A stretch of DNA of 64,000 bases from Siphonodentalium dalli (Eukaryota; Mollusca; Scaphopoda; Gadilida; Siphonodentaliidae): contig CP136062.1 in assembly GCA_032622095.1 (NCBI GenBank), positions 18,603,739 to 18,667,738 of the forward strand. The letters are read 5' to 3'. This document shows positions 1 to 12,287 of the stretch, piece by piece (position 1 is the first letter of the stretch; the number at the start of each line of letters is the position of its first letter). Both the position numbers and the translations under genes were made by a program. The notes below the pieces were generated by a model. That model was not told the DNA's origin. It saw nothing but the letters and a program-made list of their open reading frames with translations, and made no database searches.

Positions 1-700
1 AATATGGAAGTATGCAAATTTCCCACATAACATTTGAAAGCTAGTTTTTAGAATAATTGTATTATAATTTATATTTATGGCTAATAATATGATATTGGTG
101 GAGTTACCATTTCTGACTATGGTTTTCTTGTATAGACTGATGTTTACTCTTTGTGTGATGCTGTGTGAGGTCGTGTGCATGGGCGAGGGTCTATAAATGA
201 CGGTGTGTATTTATTTGTGTATGAGGTTGCGTGTGAGGGTAGGCGTGTTCGTGTGCGACTGAATGCTAGGTGAGGGAGTGCGCATGTGTCTGTTTCTATT
301 GTCAAATCTTAGATTCCCATATCTTTGATGAAACATCTGCATCTGCATGCCTGTCAGTCGTGTTTCTTCCTGTCTGCACGTTTATCTGTCAGCATGCATG
401 TCTGTCTAGATACGTATGTGACTGTCTGCCTGTCTGTCTGTATGTCTATTTCACGTGTATGCTTGTCTATAAAGTCGTCTAGGCCTAGGTGTGTCTGGAC
501 GTGTTTACGTGTACGCTTGCCATATATGTACGCTTGTGCGCGGCTGGTGGTTGTATGTGTCGGAGACTCAGTGTGTGTGTGCGTGTAACTGTGTGCGTAA
601 TCGCTCTTTATATTGTGTTGTCATATTCTTTAAAGTACATATATTCCACTGTCATTTTTGTATTAGATTTGTTTGTAACTATGTTACTTAAATATAACTC
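1..700. other. TG-rich low-complexity stretch
   Basis: Imperfect TG, TCTG and GTGTG runs dominate, for example around 340-470 and 560-600. The open frames here come from the biased composition and no gene is recognised. It resembles a decayed microsatellite. Confidence 0.6.
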
Positions 701-1649
701 TCCGATAGTGGAGGCAATAAAGGATATATATATAATAAAAGTCTATAGTAGCAACTAAAGGCATAATAACACTATCATTAATAGAAATATTCACGGTCGT
801 AATAATCGACTCGTCCAAACAAATCAATATTTTTTTGAGAGTGTGCGCACTGATGGCAACATAACCACGAGGGTTTTTGGCGGTACCCTTCTCGAGTATG
901 TCTAAAAATGTTTGTATTGGTTTGTATATCAAATATGATTATGTTTATCAATGTCATTTTAATTCTAGATTCTTTAATTCCATTATCTATTAAATTGCTA
1001 TTTGTAAAGGGATATCTAGAGTGGTTTCAAATTCAAGGGAATATACTAAGCTTATTGAAATTTCGAAAACAAAAACAAAAACAAAAGAAGAAAGATGTTC
1101 TGTTATTCTTATATATAATAAAAATGAGATAATGGATAGTAAACTCAATGCTTTGTGAAGGTTAAATTCATCCCAAGATATTATTAGTTAGTGTAACATT
1201 TATAAATGGGATTTGTTTGGACAGAGTCGGCCGAAACAATAACAATTTCTTATTCTTATTACTAGTTGGCCTTGGAAGGAGATACAATAATCCAAATTGT
1301 GTCTATGTCTCAACTCAACAGATTCTTTATTGGAATGGTATGCAAAAGTGAATTTGTTAATGCTTCATGTATTTTTTTTTTATTGTTTTTTTTTTTTTTT
1401 TATAATTATTATTATTTGTTTGGGGGGGGTCTAATTACAATACAATAAATGACTGGGACTGATTCATAAACTAAAACAGGTTTGTAGATTGGATTTAAGA
1501 TGGGTGCTATTTTACATACTTCGATGCCACTAGAGCAAAGTTATCTGTAAAATACTACTACCGGTATTAGAGTTGCAGTGTTGTAGTGAGGTCAAAAGGA
1601 GTTACATGTACCAGGATAGGGGTAGACACTAGTGCATGGATAGGTACAG
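701..1649. other. No gene seen; AT-rich spacer
   Basis: AT-rich sequence with an A-rich run near 1066-1095 and an interrupted poly-T tract at about 1370-1402. I see no exon with convincing splice sites and no bounded repeat. Confidence 0.5.
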
Positions 1650-2108
1650 TTAACAGAGACACATACATTGGCTCAGTCAGCTAGATATGAGGCAAATTCA
1701 GTGAAACAAAGATAATAAGTAGTTAAATTAAACAATTTGGTTACTCATCAATAAAACCATAGTAAATTATTATGGTTTTTGCTTCCAGAATCATATATTA
1801 AAATTAGTCCAGTCTGTATTATGTATACGCATATGCTGACTAATCAAGAACATATGCTATGTAATTATATGTAATTCCATCTGAGTTTCTGCTCATGTAA
1901 CTTGGTGTGATAGACAGGCAAATAATTTTATTTAATTCTATAACTTTTTTCTTATTTCGTTTTTTTATTTTATTTATTTATGTTTGTGTGTTCATCATTA
2001 TTGTTTATTAATTTGTTATATAAGAACACCATTGGATCGAATCAGATTATGATTCTTATAATGTTGCAGTAAAGCTGGCAATCTACTGGTAAAAGGGTGG
2101 GGACTCAG
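1650..2108 (+). repeat. Diverged direct duplication, copy A
   Basis: This segment recurs at 2140-2616 in the same orientation. Shared landmarks in the same order are GGCTCAGTCAGC, GAGGCAAATTCAGTG, CCAGAATCATATATT, a T-rich stretch, a TTCATCATTATTGTTTATTA block, and the closing AAAGCTGG...AAAGGGTGG. Substitutions and small indels are frequent, so the duplication is old. No coding function is apparent. Confidence 0.8.
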
Positions 2109-2139
2109 CCTTTATTAGGTGGTGTGAGCAAAAACACAG

Positions 2140-2616
2140 GTAACTTAACACAGATCAAGTCATTGGCTCAGTCAGCCAAATATGAGGCAAATTCAGTGGA
2201 GAAAAAAAAGAAGATTATAAGTAGTTCAATTAAACTCTTTGGTAACTCATCAATAAATCAGAGTAAATTATTCTGGTCTTTTCTTCCAGAATCATATATT
2301 TAAAGTAGTCCATTCTGTATACTGTATACAAATATGCTGACTGAATAAGAACATATGCTATGTAAATATATGTAATTCTATCTGAGTTTCTGCTCATGTA
2401 ACTTTGGTGGGGGCAAGCAGGCAAATAATTTTAATCAATTCTCTTCCTTTTTTTTCCTTTTCCCTTTTTAAATTTTTTTTTTAATTTATTTATTTAATTA
2501 TTTTTGTGTGTTCATCATTATTGTTTATTAATTTGTATATATAAGATCACCGTTGGATCAGATTATTATACTGTTGCTTTAAAGCTGGTACTCTACAGGT
2601 GAAAGGGTGGATACTC
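2140..2616 (+). repeat. Diverged direct duplication, copy B
   Basis: Partner of 1650-2108. It carries the same ordered landmarks and ends just before the palindrome at 2633. Confidence 0.8.
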
Positions 2617-2632
2617 ACACACATATTTAATG

Positions 2633-2781
2633 ATTAACTGTCATGTGGACTGTTTTTATGGAGATGTAACCGTGAGGTAAGTGGTCATAACTTGTGTAAA
2701 ACCCGAATGGTTTTACATACAAGTTATGACCAATTACCTCACGGTTACATCTCCATAAAAACAGTCCACATGACAGTTAAT
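2633..2781. repeat. 149-bp hairpin palindrome, family H1
   Basis: The left arm begins ATTAACTGTCATGTGGACTG and the right arm ends with its reverse complement. The arms are about 70 bp, with a short GAATGG-like centre. A second full copy lies at 21366-21518 and a half copy at 14989-15052. The flank after 2782 is homologous, inverted, to the flank before 21366, so the palindrome is one end or core of a longer dispersed repeat. Confidence 0.9.
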
Positions 2782-3905
2782 CCTTATATTTATAAACATT
2801 TAGCGAAAAAGCCACTTTTGTAAATGTATATAAATCGAAAAGTGTATCGTGACAAAACCAGCCCAAAATATCACATATCACCCGATAAGAAACCAGCTGA
2901 GAAGTTATTTTTGTACCATTTGTCACGTGACTGGTCGGAATTTCCCATTTGTCACGTGTTTTTGAAAGCCGGTCAAATTCTCTCATCTGCAGACAACACT
3001 TTCATCAAAATTCATTTTATTTTCTGTTTTATTTACAAAATACCATTTGCAACAATGTTCGAACAATAACAGTATACAACTAGAATGCACTCATAGAGAT
3101 GCCGACTTGCGCAAAGCTACCGATATTATACACTGTAGGGATGCAGGAAGGTATGTCGGGGTGGGTAGTCCGAGAGGCAAAAAATCATATTTTTTACAAC
3201 CTCATACAAATGTTTTACTAAAGACCTTTTGTGCTCATAATTTCCCAGTTATGTGAGTGATATCAGTAGGGTTTTATGCGGATTTTAGACATAAAATTAG
3301 TGAAATGCCAGATGCAAAAAAACAGCAACCTTTCTGCAATTTTTTTTACTTGGGCTTGGGCTACAGAGGCTAACATTTTGAAAATTCCCGTGGCATCCTC
3401 ATACATGTACTCCCCCAAACCTCTAACTTTTGATGTATTAGACTTAACCCAAATATTACACAGTAAAAATAAAAATTTCAATTAAAAATTGTTTATGAAT
3501 AGAACCTGGTGCAAAATGGAACAGTGGAGGTTTCGGGCAATTTCACCTCTTCACAATACAAACCGTTAATAAAACCATGCATACATGTAGCTCGAAGACG
3601 AGTATGACTCGCCACACAGTAACATTTCACCAGGCTCTGTTCATAAACTGAAGTGAATTCACAACTCTTTGAACTCAAGATATAATATGAGCATACGCTA
3701 GCGTAATTAACGAACCACAGCTAAAACACACGCATAAGCTAGGATATATCTGCCTTTTTTAAATCTTATAAAAATAACTTCATACATTCATATTCCCATC
3801 AAATAAGATTCAATTAGGCCTTAAGTCGTGGTATGATTAATTACACTTCAGACATGCACAATGGTTCATTAAATTTCGTATATCAATTAGGCCAATCACA
3901 CATCA
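2782..3905. repeat. Dispersed repeat flanking H1
   Basis: Positions 2784-2870 match the reverse complement of 21290-21365. Positions 3240-3390 (TGAGTGATATCAGT, then CAGATGCAAAAA) match 21850-22045 in direct orientation. Positions 3685-3735, around CGCTAGCGTAATTAACGAAC, match the reverse complement of about 27930-27985. The several short open frames here are not conserved between copies. Confidence 0.6.
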
Positions 3906-3909
3906 GGGC

Positions 3910-4991
3910 TAAGCTTGCCACGATTATTCGACTAACCTTCGGCAGGTGTGCATGGTAGTCGACGGTTATTTACTTTCGTCGACTAATCGCCCAAACGGGG
4001 GGGGGGGGTATGGTTGTCTATTTAAGCAGTACTATGCGCAAATACAATGCCTGGAAGTAAAAATTAACAGTGTATATAGCACAATTTACCACCCGACAGC
4101 CTGTTCTGTCGCCACTTCTGATGCGGCTTCCTTTGATAACGCAACCGACGTTTGGCGGTCATCTTCAACGAGTTTGGTGTGCCTTTGATGTGTTACAGGC
4201 TTGCCATTGTCTATATATTATGTTTAACTGTAAACGTATCTTCCTATGGATCTGTAATTAGCGATCATCATATCCAAAATGGACGACATGCATGGGACTG
4301 CATCTATATTTTTTTTTTTCAAATTTCATACTGTAAAACGTGATAATAATTGACAAAGTCACAAAGTTCGCGGGACATGGAATGTTCAGTGTTACTAGAC
4401 AGTTAATCCATAACAAGTTGGTGTCATCACTTATTAGTTAGATATACATCACATTCTCCAACTTGGTAACGTATATACCCCCCACCCGCTACCGCGCTGC
4501 ACGATGCGTTGTACGCACTTTGAATAACAAAACTAAAAGTACAGTAACAGGCAGCGCGCACGCACACCGAAACCCGCGAAATAAAATTAAATGCTATAAT
4601 ATGTCAGTTGACGCAATCGGTACACAATGGGATTTTATATAGTCCGTTTTAAATAAGTATGCGACAATTCCGCATGCTTTCATTTGGCACCGTGACCGCG
4701 ATGCATGTTCACGGGGAACATTGATTGACTGGACAGATATTTGTTTAATGTCTCGTCCGCGGGAATAGCGATGGGGAGGGCGTTTACCTGCTATGTAAAT
4801 TTGAGTTTAGGTGGCCGATGACAGATTATAACTGTGTTCAGACTGGATGTAATGTAGTCATTGTAATTTCGATTTGATCACGTCTTTACCTGGGTGCAAT
4901 ATAGGCCACATATATAAACGCTTAATCGATTAATCGACTAACCGTCGACTATAGCGGTCGATTGTGAAAACTCATAGTCGTGGCAACCCTA
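3910..4991. mobile_element. Non-autonomous hAT-like element
   Basis: A 1,082-bp segment is flanked by identical 8-bp direct repeats, ATCAGGGC, at 3902-3909 and 4992-4999. The ends are imperfect inverted repeats: TAAGCTTGCCACGA on the left against TAGGGTTGCCACGA on the reverse-complemented right. Subterminal TAGTCGACGGTTA and ATTAATCGACTA words occur at both ends. An 8-bp duplication with TAGGG-type termini fits the hAT superfamily. No open frame reads as a transposase, so it is probably mobilised in trans or dead. Confidence 0.8.
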
Positions 4992-4999
4992 ATCAGGGC

Positions 5000-5370
5000 A
5001 TGTGGGAAATCGGAGATTCACAATGCAAACAGACTACGAGTTCACCACGTCAAACTTAAAACCTAAAAAAAACTTTTAAAAGCCGTATATACCTTTTGTA
5101 CAAATTATTATAGAATATAAACTCCCAACATCTAACAGTGTTCAAAAGATTTAGTCATGCAAAGATTAAAATCTAAGATGGCTGCTGGCGGCCATGTTTT
5201 TTCCGAATGACCCCAAAATGACTCGTTCCCATCTACATGTCAATATTATGATCCATGACACAAACCAGTCTGTCCATGCAGATATGACGTCAAAATGTGA
5301 AAATGGAAAGAAACCAGATGCAGACCATGTTACACAAAGTGCCGAAATACATACATGTACATGTATCGGT
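5000..5370. other. Spacer, no gene seen
   Basis: Positions 5174-5230 hold an AAGATGGC...GGCGGCCATG phrase that recurs loosely at about 8390-8515, consistent with a decayed dispersed repeat. Nothing coding is supported. Confidence 0.4.
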
Positions 5371-6400
5371 GTAACAGGATATCTCCCCCTGGATATCTCC
5401 CCCCCCACCCTGGATATCGCCCCCCCCCCCCCATATATGACTAACAAATCATTTCACTCATTTGATATTGTTTGACCCTGAATTGGCCAGAATTTTTTTT
5501 TTTTTATGATTTAATATTGTTTTTTATATTTCAAATTTTTTTTTTCAAATGTCCAGGCTTGATATATATGACTATATAAAGCAAAATAAGCGATAAAACC
5601 ATAAGATGATTTTTTTGTCATGATGGTGCTGGGTGGGGGGAGATATCCTGACCTGGACATCTTCTCCCACCCAAAACCCTGATGCGAATTTTTTTTCGCA
5701 GAAGTAAATTTCTCGCTATATAAAGCAATAAAATGATAAGGTGATTTTTTTTTCATGTACATGTAGGTGCTGGGTGGCGGGGGGGGGGGGGGGATACTGG
5801 TATCCTGACCTGGACATCTGACCGCCCCAACCCAAACCCTGACTCAAACAACTTTTTCTCCGAAGAAGTTAATTTCTTGCTGTTTCATGACTATATAAAG
5901 CAAAATAAGCAATAAAACCATAAGATGAGTTTTTGTCATGTACATGTAGGTGCTGGGTTGTGGGAAGATATCCTGACCTGGACATCCCCCCATAAGATGA
6001 GTTTTTTGTCATGTAGGTGCTGGTGGGTGGGGGGGGGAGATATCCTAACCTGGACATTTCCCACCACCCAAACCCTGACTCAAACAACTTTTTCTTGGAA
6101 AAAGTTTCTTTCTCACTGTTTCATGACTATATAAAGCAAAATAAGCGATAAAACTATAAGATGATTTGTTTGTCATGTTGGTGCTGGGTGGGGGGGGGGG
6201 GGGGGGATATCATAACCTAATTGTCACTTGAGAAAATAAAATTTAAAGAAAAAAAATATATTAAATCTCCAAAAAAAAAATTCTGGCCATTTCAGGGTCA
6301 AACAATATCAAATGAGTGAAATTATTTTTTAGTCATATATGGGGGGGGGGAGATATCCAGGGTGGGGGAGATATCCTGGGGGAGATGATGTGGTACACCG
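5371..6400. mobile_element. TIR-bounded element with internal tandem array
   Basis: The ends are long inverted repeats. The left, 5371-5500, reads CGGTGTAACAGGATATCTCC..., then runs into CATTTGATATTGTTTGACCC. The right, 6280-6400, is its reverse complement. Between them are 4-5 diverged units of about 145-175 bp, each with GACTATATAAAGCAAAATAA, a GTAGGTGCTGGGTGG-G-tract, GATATCCTGACCTGGACAT, and a C-tract. A related array with the same right end lies at 10230-11537. There is no transposase frame, and the superfamily is not identified. Confidence 0.7.
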
Positions 6401-6472
6401 GTATCCATGCCAAATTTCATCGCAGTCAGTGCTGAAATGTGGATGGCTTGATGTACATGCATATGGAACATA

Positions 6473-7907
6473 CCACTATGATCAAAGTCATTGACTTGAA
6501 AAATGGGGTGATACCCCAGTAATGACCACGGTATAACCGGTTGTATTACTGTATCCACAGCAGTATCAAAATGGGAACTCCGGTGGAGTTACGGTACCAT
6601 TTGGTTATGATACCACGGTCGTCACACCAAAAATTGAAGAAAATAATATGTCCATGAGGATCTTGTTAAAGATACGGTAAGTGTTGCCGGTGGGTACATG
6701 TACATGTATACATGTATATTGTAAATGTATGGTTAAAATAGTCACATCGGTTAAAACTGCCATAAACAGAAATATTATACATGTATTATAGACAAACCTT
6801 GTTCTTAAACAAATCATAAATATTGTGTAAATTGCGGCATGTTATTGGCATGTTAGTACCCTGTGTTATGTAAACAAACGCCATGTTATGTAAACAAACA
6901 GTACATGTACATAAAAAGTATGTGATAAGCAAAACACTCAACACTAAGGAGACGCCCACTTTTTGAACTTTTGTTAGAAATGCCCACAAGTTGATTACAA
7001 CATACAGGTACATGTATATCTATCGCTTATCTTCACCTCTCAAGATTTTTGTGTTGAATGGGTCACCATGAATCACTCTCGACATGAATCACTCTCGCCA
7101 CAGTGTTGCATGTTTTGCTTATCGCTCACTATTTACGTGCTGTACCATATATAAACAAACGATCGGCTCATACATGTACCCTGCTGGACAAAACAAGTGT
7201 CCACTTAACCGCGGTGCTGTTAGCGTTGCCACCACGGCTGAAATGCAACTACACCGCGGCTCCACCGGCTAACTACAGTTGGGCCGCGGTGTACTTGCCG
7301 TTCCGCCATGGTGTAGTTGCCGCGGTGTACGTTAATTAAACTGAAAAAAGACGATACAAACCATAAATCTAACCATGGTGTACATGCCGTTCAGCTGCGG
7401 TGTAGTTGCCTTTCGGCTGCAGTGTACTTGCTGTTCGGCCCGCGGTGTACTTGCCGTTCGGCCGCGGTTCTCAACTGAAGTTACAAACTCTGACACCGCG
7501 GGCCGAACGGCAAATACACCGCGGTGCCAATGGACACTTGTTTTGTCCAGTGGGGTACAAAGTGTGATTTGTGGATAATAATGCATTCATAATATGATCA
7601 TTATTCTATATTATTAGTATATTTTTGGGGAAATTTTCATAATTTGGTATTAAACTGTTATTTATAAATTACAACCTATAACGAAGGCCATCCATGTCTT
7701 TAAGTGCTACAGATATGAGGAGAATCACTGCATTTTATTTTCATGTATGCGAACCAGGACCGCATGTGTCGTGGTGCAACCAAGGTACATGTAGTGTTCA
7801 AGCGGTAACCTTATCCCAGTGTTGGAGGTTACCGCAGTATTACTGGGATAACATCACGTTATACATGTACTGGTAGGTGGTCAATTACTTTTAAGTACCG
7901 TTATAGC
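6473..7907 (+). mobile_element. TIR element, large form, copy L
   Basis: The left end, CCACTATGATCAAAGTCATT preceded by TA, and the right end, GGTCAATTACTTTTAAGTAC, match the ends of the 345-360-bp elements at 9545, 10476, 12288 and 12409. The interior shares long tracts with the reverse complement of 8880-10229. A separate 377-bp element at 7179-7555 is nested inside. Without the insert the element is about 1.06 kb. No transposase is seen. TA duplications and ends point to a Tc1/mariner-like target preference, but this is inference. Confidence 0.65.
7179..7555. mobile_element. 377-bp TIR element nested in copy L
   Basis: The ends are CCCTG and CCCCA followed on each side by CTGGACAAAACAAGTGTCCA (one inverted), flanked by TA at 7177-7178 and 7556-7557. 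The uninterrupted counterpart in the inverted copy, 9135-9180 (reverse complement), confirms the insertion site. The interior is built from short GCCGCGGTGTACTTGCCGTT-like repeats in both orientations. Rearranged pieces recur at 12979-13483. Confidence 0.85.
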
Positions 7908-8879
7908 TGGACATACATTTACATGTACTGAAGAGAAAGAGAGAGGGTCAGAGACACATTCGCATTTATATATTATATACATGTACAGGCATTGTATTAA
8001 TGTGCATTTTGGGCAATTAAAAATAAATTGAATTAGATAAATTGAATTAAGAGATACCGTACGGTAGCAATTTCCTATATAAATACCACTCGAATTTAAT
8101 TAAACCAAGTCTTTTCATATCACAACAACTTATGACACTGTATGATATTGGTTGGGTTGATGCTGTTTTGGACCGAGTCCCGTCCCGTTACTCTTCTATA
8201 TAACAGACTTTATGCTCAGAATCGTGGGCGTGAGTTAACTTGCTTGTATGTCTTCGGATTACATGTACCGGTACAGTAATGGTCTAAATAAACGACCCCT
8301 TAACCACAGCAGAATTATTAGTATAAACTTTTCAGGATTTAGTTGGAAATATGGCGTGTTGCCATTCATCGGAAAGCTCTCAGTGAGATCCAAGATGGCT
8401 GTCAGCATCCATGTTTTTCATCTGAAATTGGTGTAACGATGGATTAAAATTTGAAATCCAATATGACCACCGGTGGCCATGTTTTTAAAATAATTCTGAA
8501 AAAATGGTAAGCTCCCATCTAGAGGACACCCCGAACTTGGGCCGAAGATCTACATTTGTATATGAAGTAACGGTATCCCAATATAATTTAAATATGGCTT
8601 ATACACCGAACCAATTGTATATTATAAATATGACATTTATATTTCTGATTTAAAAATTCAACATGCAAATGAAGGCTGTATTGCAATGGCAGACTTTTTA
8701 TTTACATCGCATATTGTTGAATTGCCTTGAAAATTCAGGTTGACTCAAAACTGTCCACTAGGAATTTGGGAGTCATTTGGGCTTCTCGAGTTTGGGCGCC
8801 CATACCTGTAACAGGTATCAAAACAACCATAGAAATGTCCCTGTATACTGTGCTAATTAACTTCCAACACGGCGGGTAA
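7908..8879. other. Spacer between inverted copies; no gene seen
   Basis: Positions 8268-8335 (ACAGTAATGGTC...CGACCCCTTAACCACAGCAG) match one arm of the hairpin at 50962-51085, so this is a degraded half copy. Positions 8390-8515 hold the AAGATGGC phrase also seen near 5174. No supported coding sequence. Confidence 0.5.
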
Positions 8880-10229
8880 GGTGTATACTGTGTGTACCGG
8901 GGTTGCACCACGATGCATGTGGTCCCAGTTCTCAGACATGAAGATAAAATGCAGTGATTCTCCTTATATCTGCGGTTCTTAAATGCATGGATGGCCTTTG
9001 TTATACATGTACAGGTTATAACTTAGAAAATTTTTTACCAAATTATGAAAATTTCCCCAAGAATATACTACCGTAAGACTATACAGGTACCGGGTAGAAG
9101 ATAATAATGATAATATGAATGCATTCTTATCCACAAAAGTTGAAACACACTTTGAATTTGTGTGAGCCAAGCGTTTGTTTACAGGTATATACATGTACAG
9201 CACGTAAACAGTGAGCGGTAAGCAAAACACTCCACACCGTTACGATTCTTAGGAGAGTGATTGATGGTGACCCATTCAACACAGATATCTTGAGGTGAAG
9301 ATTAGCGATAGCTATACCGGTATGTTGTAAACAACTTGGTGGCATTCCTAACAAAAGTTCAATTACATACATGTAGTGGCGGTCTCCACCGTGTTGAGTG
9401 TTTTGCTTATTGCATACTCTGTATGTACCGGTACTGTTTGTTTACATAACATGGCATTTGTTTAAATAACACTAGACTCACAGAGTACTAACATGACAAT
9501 AACATGCTGCAATTTACACTATACATTTATGAATGGTACCGGTACCGCTATTCTCAAAGTAATTGACTAGAAAAACGGGGTGATACCCCGGTCTTGACCG
9601 CGGTAATACCGGTAATAAACGGTAGCTGTATCGAGGTGGTCACAGCAGTGGAATTACGGTATTGGGCGATAATGATACCGCGGTCTTTTTAGCGGGCACC
9701 GCATTAATTTTTTTGAATAGCGCAGTGATTTTCATGGAACACTTTGAGGGGAGGTATTTACTCCCACATACTTGTTCGAGTTAACAAGCGGTATCAGTAC
9801 CGTGGTATTGGAGGATACTGCGGTATAGTACCGCGGTATTAACGGGGTGACACCACGTTATTGGTGGTCAATTACTTTAAGTATAGCGGTATGTACATGT
9901 AGACATGTAAGAACAAGGTTTGTTAACTTTGTTTATAATATAATATTATTTCTGTTTATGGCGGTTTTAACTATTTTAACAGCATTACCCTCTGCCAATG
10001 CTTACTTTTCCCTTAAACAAGATACTCATGGACATATTATTGTCTTCAACTTTTTGTACCGGTATGATGACCCACTAATAGACTGCGGTATCATAAAGTT
10101 GATAAACAAACGGTACTGTAACTCCACCGCAGTGACCATTTCGATACCGTCCTGCTGTGGATACTGTATACTACTGGTAATACCGTGGTCATTACCTGGG
10201 TATCACCCCGTTTTTCAAGTCAATTACTA
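8880..10229 (-). mobile_element. TIR element, large form, inverted copy R
   Basis: This is the reverse complement of much of 6480-7790. Shared words include GCAAAACACTC near the lectin-unrelated TTTACGTGCTGTAC block, AACAAGGTTTG, and the terminal GGTGATACCC...GACTTGAAAAA. The outer end stops at ATTACTAG, abutting the tandem array at 10230, so the terminal ~15 bp are missing. A 345-bp relative is inserted at 9545-9889. No transposase is seen. Confidence 0.65.
9545..9889 (+). mobile_element. 345-bp TIR element, TA-flanked
   Basis: The ends are CCGCTATTCTCAAAGTAATT and, reverse-complemented, CCGCTATACTTAAAGTAATT. TA flanks it at 9543-9544 and 9890-9891. The sequence is rich in ACCGCGGTAT and ACCGGTA words. 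It is inserted in copy R; copy L near 6800-6830 shows the site without it. Confidence 0.85.
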
Positions 10230-11537
10230 GTTAATTTCTCGCTGTTTCATGACTATATAAAGCAAAACAAGCGATAAAACCATAAGATTATTTTTTTGTC
10301 ATGTAGGTGCTGGGTGGGGGGGGGGGGGGGAGATATCCTGACCTGGACATCTTCCCCCGCCCCATCCCAAACCCTGACTCAAAAAACTTCTCAGAAGAAG
10401 TTAATTTCTCGCTGTTTCATGACTATATAAAGCAAAACGGGCGATAAAACCATAAGATTATTTTTTTGTCATGTACCCGCTATTCTCAAAGTAATTGACC
10501 AGAAAAACGGGGTGATACCCCGGTCATGACCGCGGTGATACCGGTAATAAACGGTAGCGGTATCAAGACGGTCATGGCGTGGAGTTACGGTATTGGGCGA
10601 TAATGATACCGTGGTCTTTTAGCGGGCACCCCATTAATTTTGTTGAATACCGCAGTGATTTTCATGGAACTCTTTTAGGGGAGGTATTTACTCACACATA
10701 CTTGTTCGCGTTAACAAGCGGTATCAGTACCGCGGTATTGGAGGATACCGCGGTATTGGAGGATACCGCGGTATAGTACCGCCATATTAACGGGGTGACA
10801 CCACGTTATTGGTGGTCAATTACTTTAAGTATAGCGGTAGGTGCTGGGTGGGGGGGGGGAGATATCCTGACCTGGACATTTCCCCCCCCTAAACCCTGAC
10901 TCAAAAAACTTTTTCTCATAAGAAGTTAATTTCTCGCTGTTTCATGACTATATAAAGCAAAACAAGCAATAAATCCATACAATGATTTATTTGTCATGTA
11001 GGTGCTGGGTGGGGGGGGAGATATCCTGACCTGGACATCTCCCCCCCACCCCAAACCCTGACTCAAACAACTTTCTCTTGGAGAAGCTAATTTCTCGCTG
11101 TTTCATTACTATATAAAGCAAAATAAGCGATAAAACCATAAGATGATTTTTTTGTCATGTAGGTGCTGGGTGGGGGTGTGGGTGGAATATCCAAGCCTGG
11201 ACGTTTGAAAGAAAAGAAATAAATTGAATTAAAAAAAAACATTTTTCTGGTCATTTCATGAACAGACAATCAAATTCGTGAAAACACTAATTTTGTCACT
11301 TTTGTTTTATAAAATAAAAAAATATTTTTTTTTTTTATTTTTTTAATCTCAAAAAACATTTTTCTGGCCATTTCAGAACCAAACGATATCATATGAGTGA
11401 AATTATTTTTTAGTCGTACATGGGGGGGGGGGAAATATCCAGGGTGGGAGGGGAGATATCCTAGGACATCTTCCCCCCCCCCCCCCCCCTGGGGGGAAGA
11501 TACCCAGGGGGGGGGGGAGATGACGTGTTACACCGGT
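10230..11537. repeat. Tandem array with G/C tracts, one TIR retained
   Basis: The same ~170-bp units as 5371-6400, followed by the right-end inverted repeat (CTGGCCATTTCAG... to GGGAGATGACGTGTTACACC). The left end is absent, cut where copy R begins. One unit is split by the 362-bp element at 10476-10837. Confidence 0.75.
10476..10837 (+). mobile_element. 362-bp TIR element inserted in array unit
   Basis: The surrounding unit normally reads TCATGTAGGTGCTGGG. Here it reads TCATGTA, then the element from CCCGCTATTCTCAAAG to TTTAAGTATAGCGG, then TAGGTGCTGGG. That gives a clean TA target duplication at 10474-10475 and 10838-10839, proven by neighbouring empty units. It has one extra GGAGGATACCGCGGTATT unit compared with the 9545 copy. 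TA targeting fits Tc1/mariner-type transposition. Confidence 0.92.
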
Positions 11538-12285
11538 ACTACCGTAGTACATGTAACTACATGTATCGGTACATGTATGACAATTTAGCCAACAACTATA
11601 GCTATCCTTAATGTAATTGGCCACCGATAACGTGGTGTCACCTCGGTAATTTATGTACTGTGGTAACATACTGTGGTAACCACTAACCACCAACACTGCT
11701 GCATAAAGGTTACCACTTCAAACCATGATGGATCAAAGAGAAATGTCACAACAGTAAACATGTTACTAAAAATCATGTACACTTTTTGTGAATTTGACAT
11801 GAACATGTTTTCAATGTAATCTTCCAGCTGATAGCACACTGTGAACTTTACACGACTTTGAAGTTGCCCACATTGTTTCAGCTGTCAAATTATAAACTCC
11901 ACCCATCGCCTGGTATCTGGCCGCATTGATTGGCATTACACATGGAAGTATGAACATCAAGTGCAGTGATTCCCTTTAAATTAATATACCGGAATAAGAA
12001 ATGAACAGCAGTTTTAATGTGGTCATGGGAATTTGACCGCAACAAAAAATTTGCTGGATTTTTATCGCTGTCAAAACCCATGACAACGTTGAATCCACCA
12101 TTTAGATCTTTCTCAAAACCTATACCGGTATGTACATGTATACCGTATCTGGATCATTATGCCTCCATATTGCCTTTGTTGGCGGGGCGCTACTTAAAAC
12201 AATACCGGTACCGTAACGCGCCCAGCACATGAATTACATGTACCGTACTTGTGTTGGCTGTTGCATACACATGTACCGGTACACG
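11538..12285. other. Spacer, no gene seen
   Basis: Contains ACATGTAC-rich patches (11545-11580, 12130-12285) and a short GGCCACCGATAACGTGGTGTCAC phrase at 11618, a decayed element end. Open frames on both strands lack splice support. Confidence 0.45.
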
Positions 12286-12287
12286 TA

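Noticed and set aside
5371-6400. Helitron interpretation of the G-tract element
   Set aside because: It has long terminal inverted repeats and no TC/CTAG ends or 3' hairpin.
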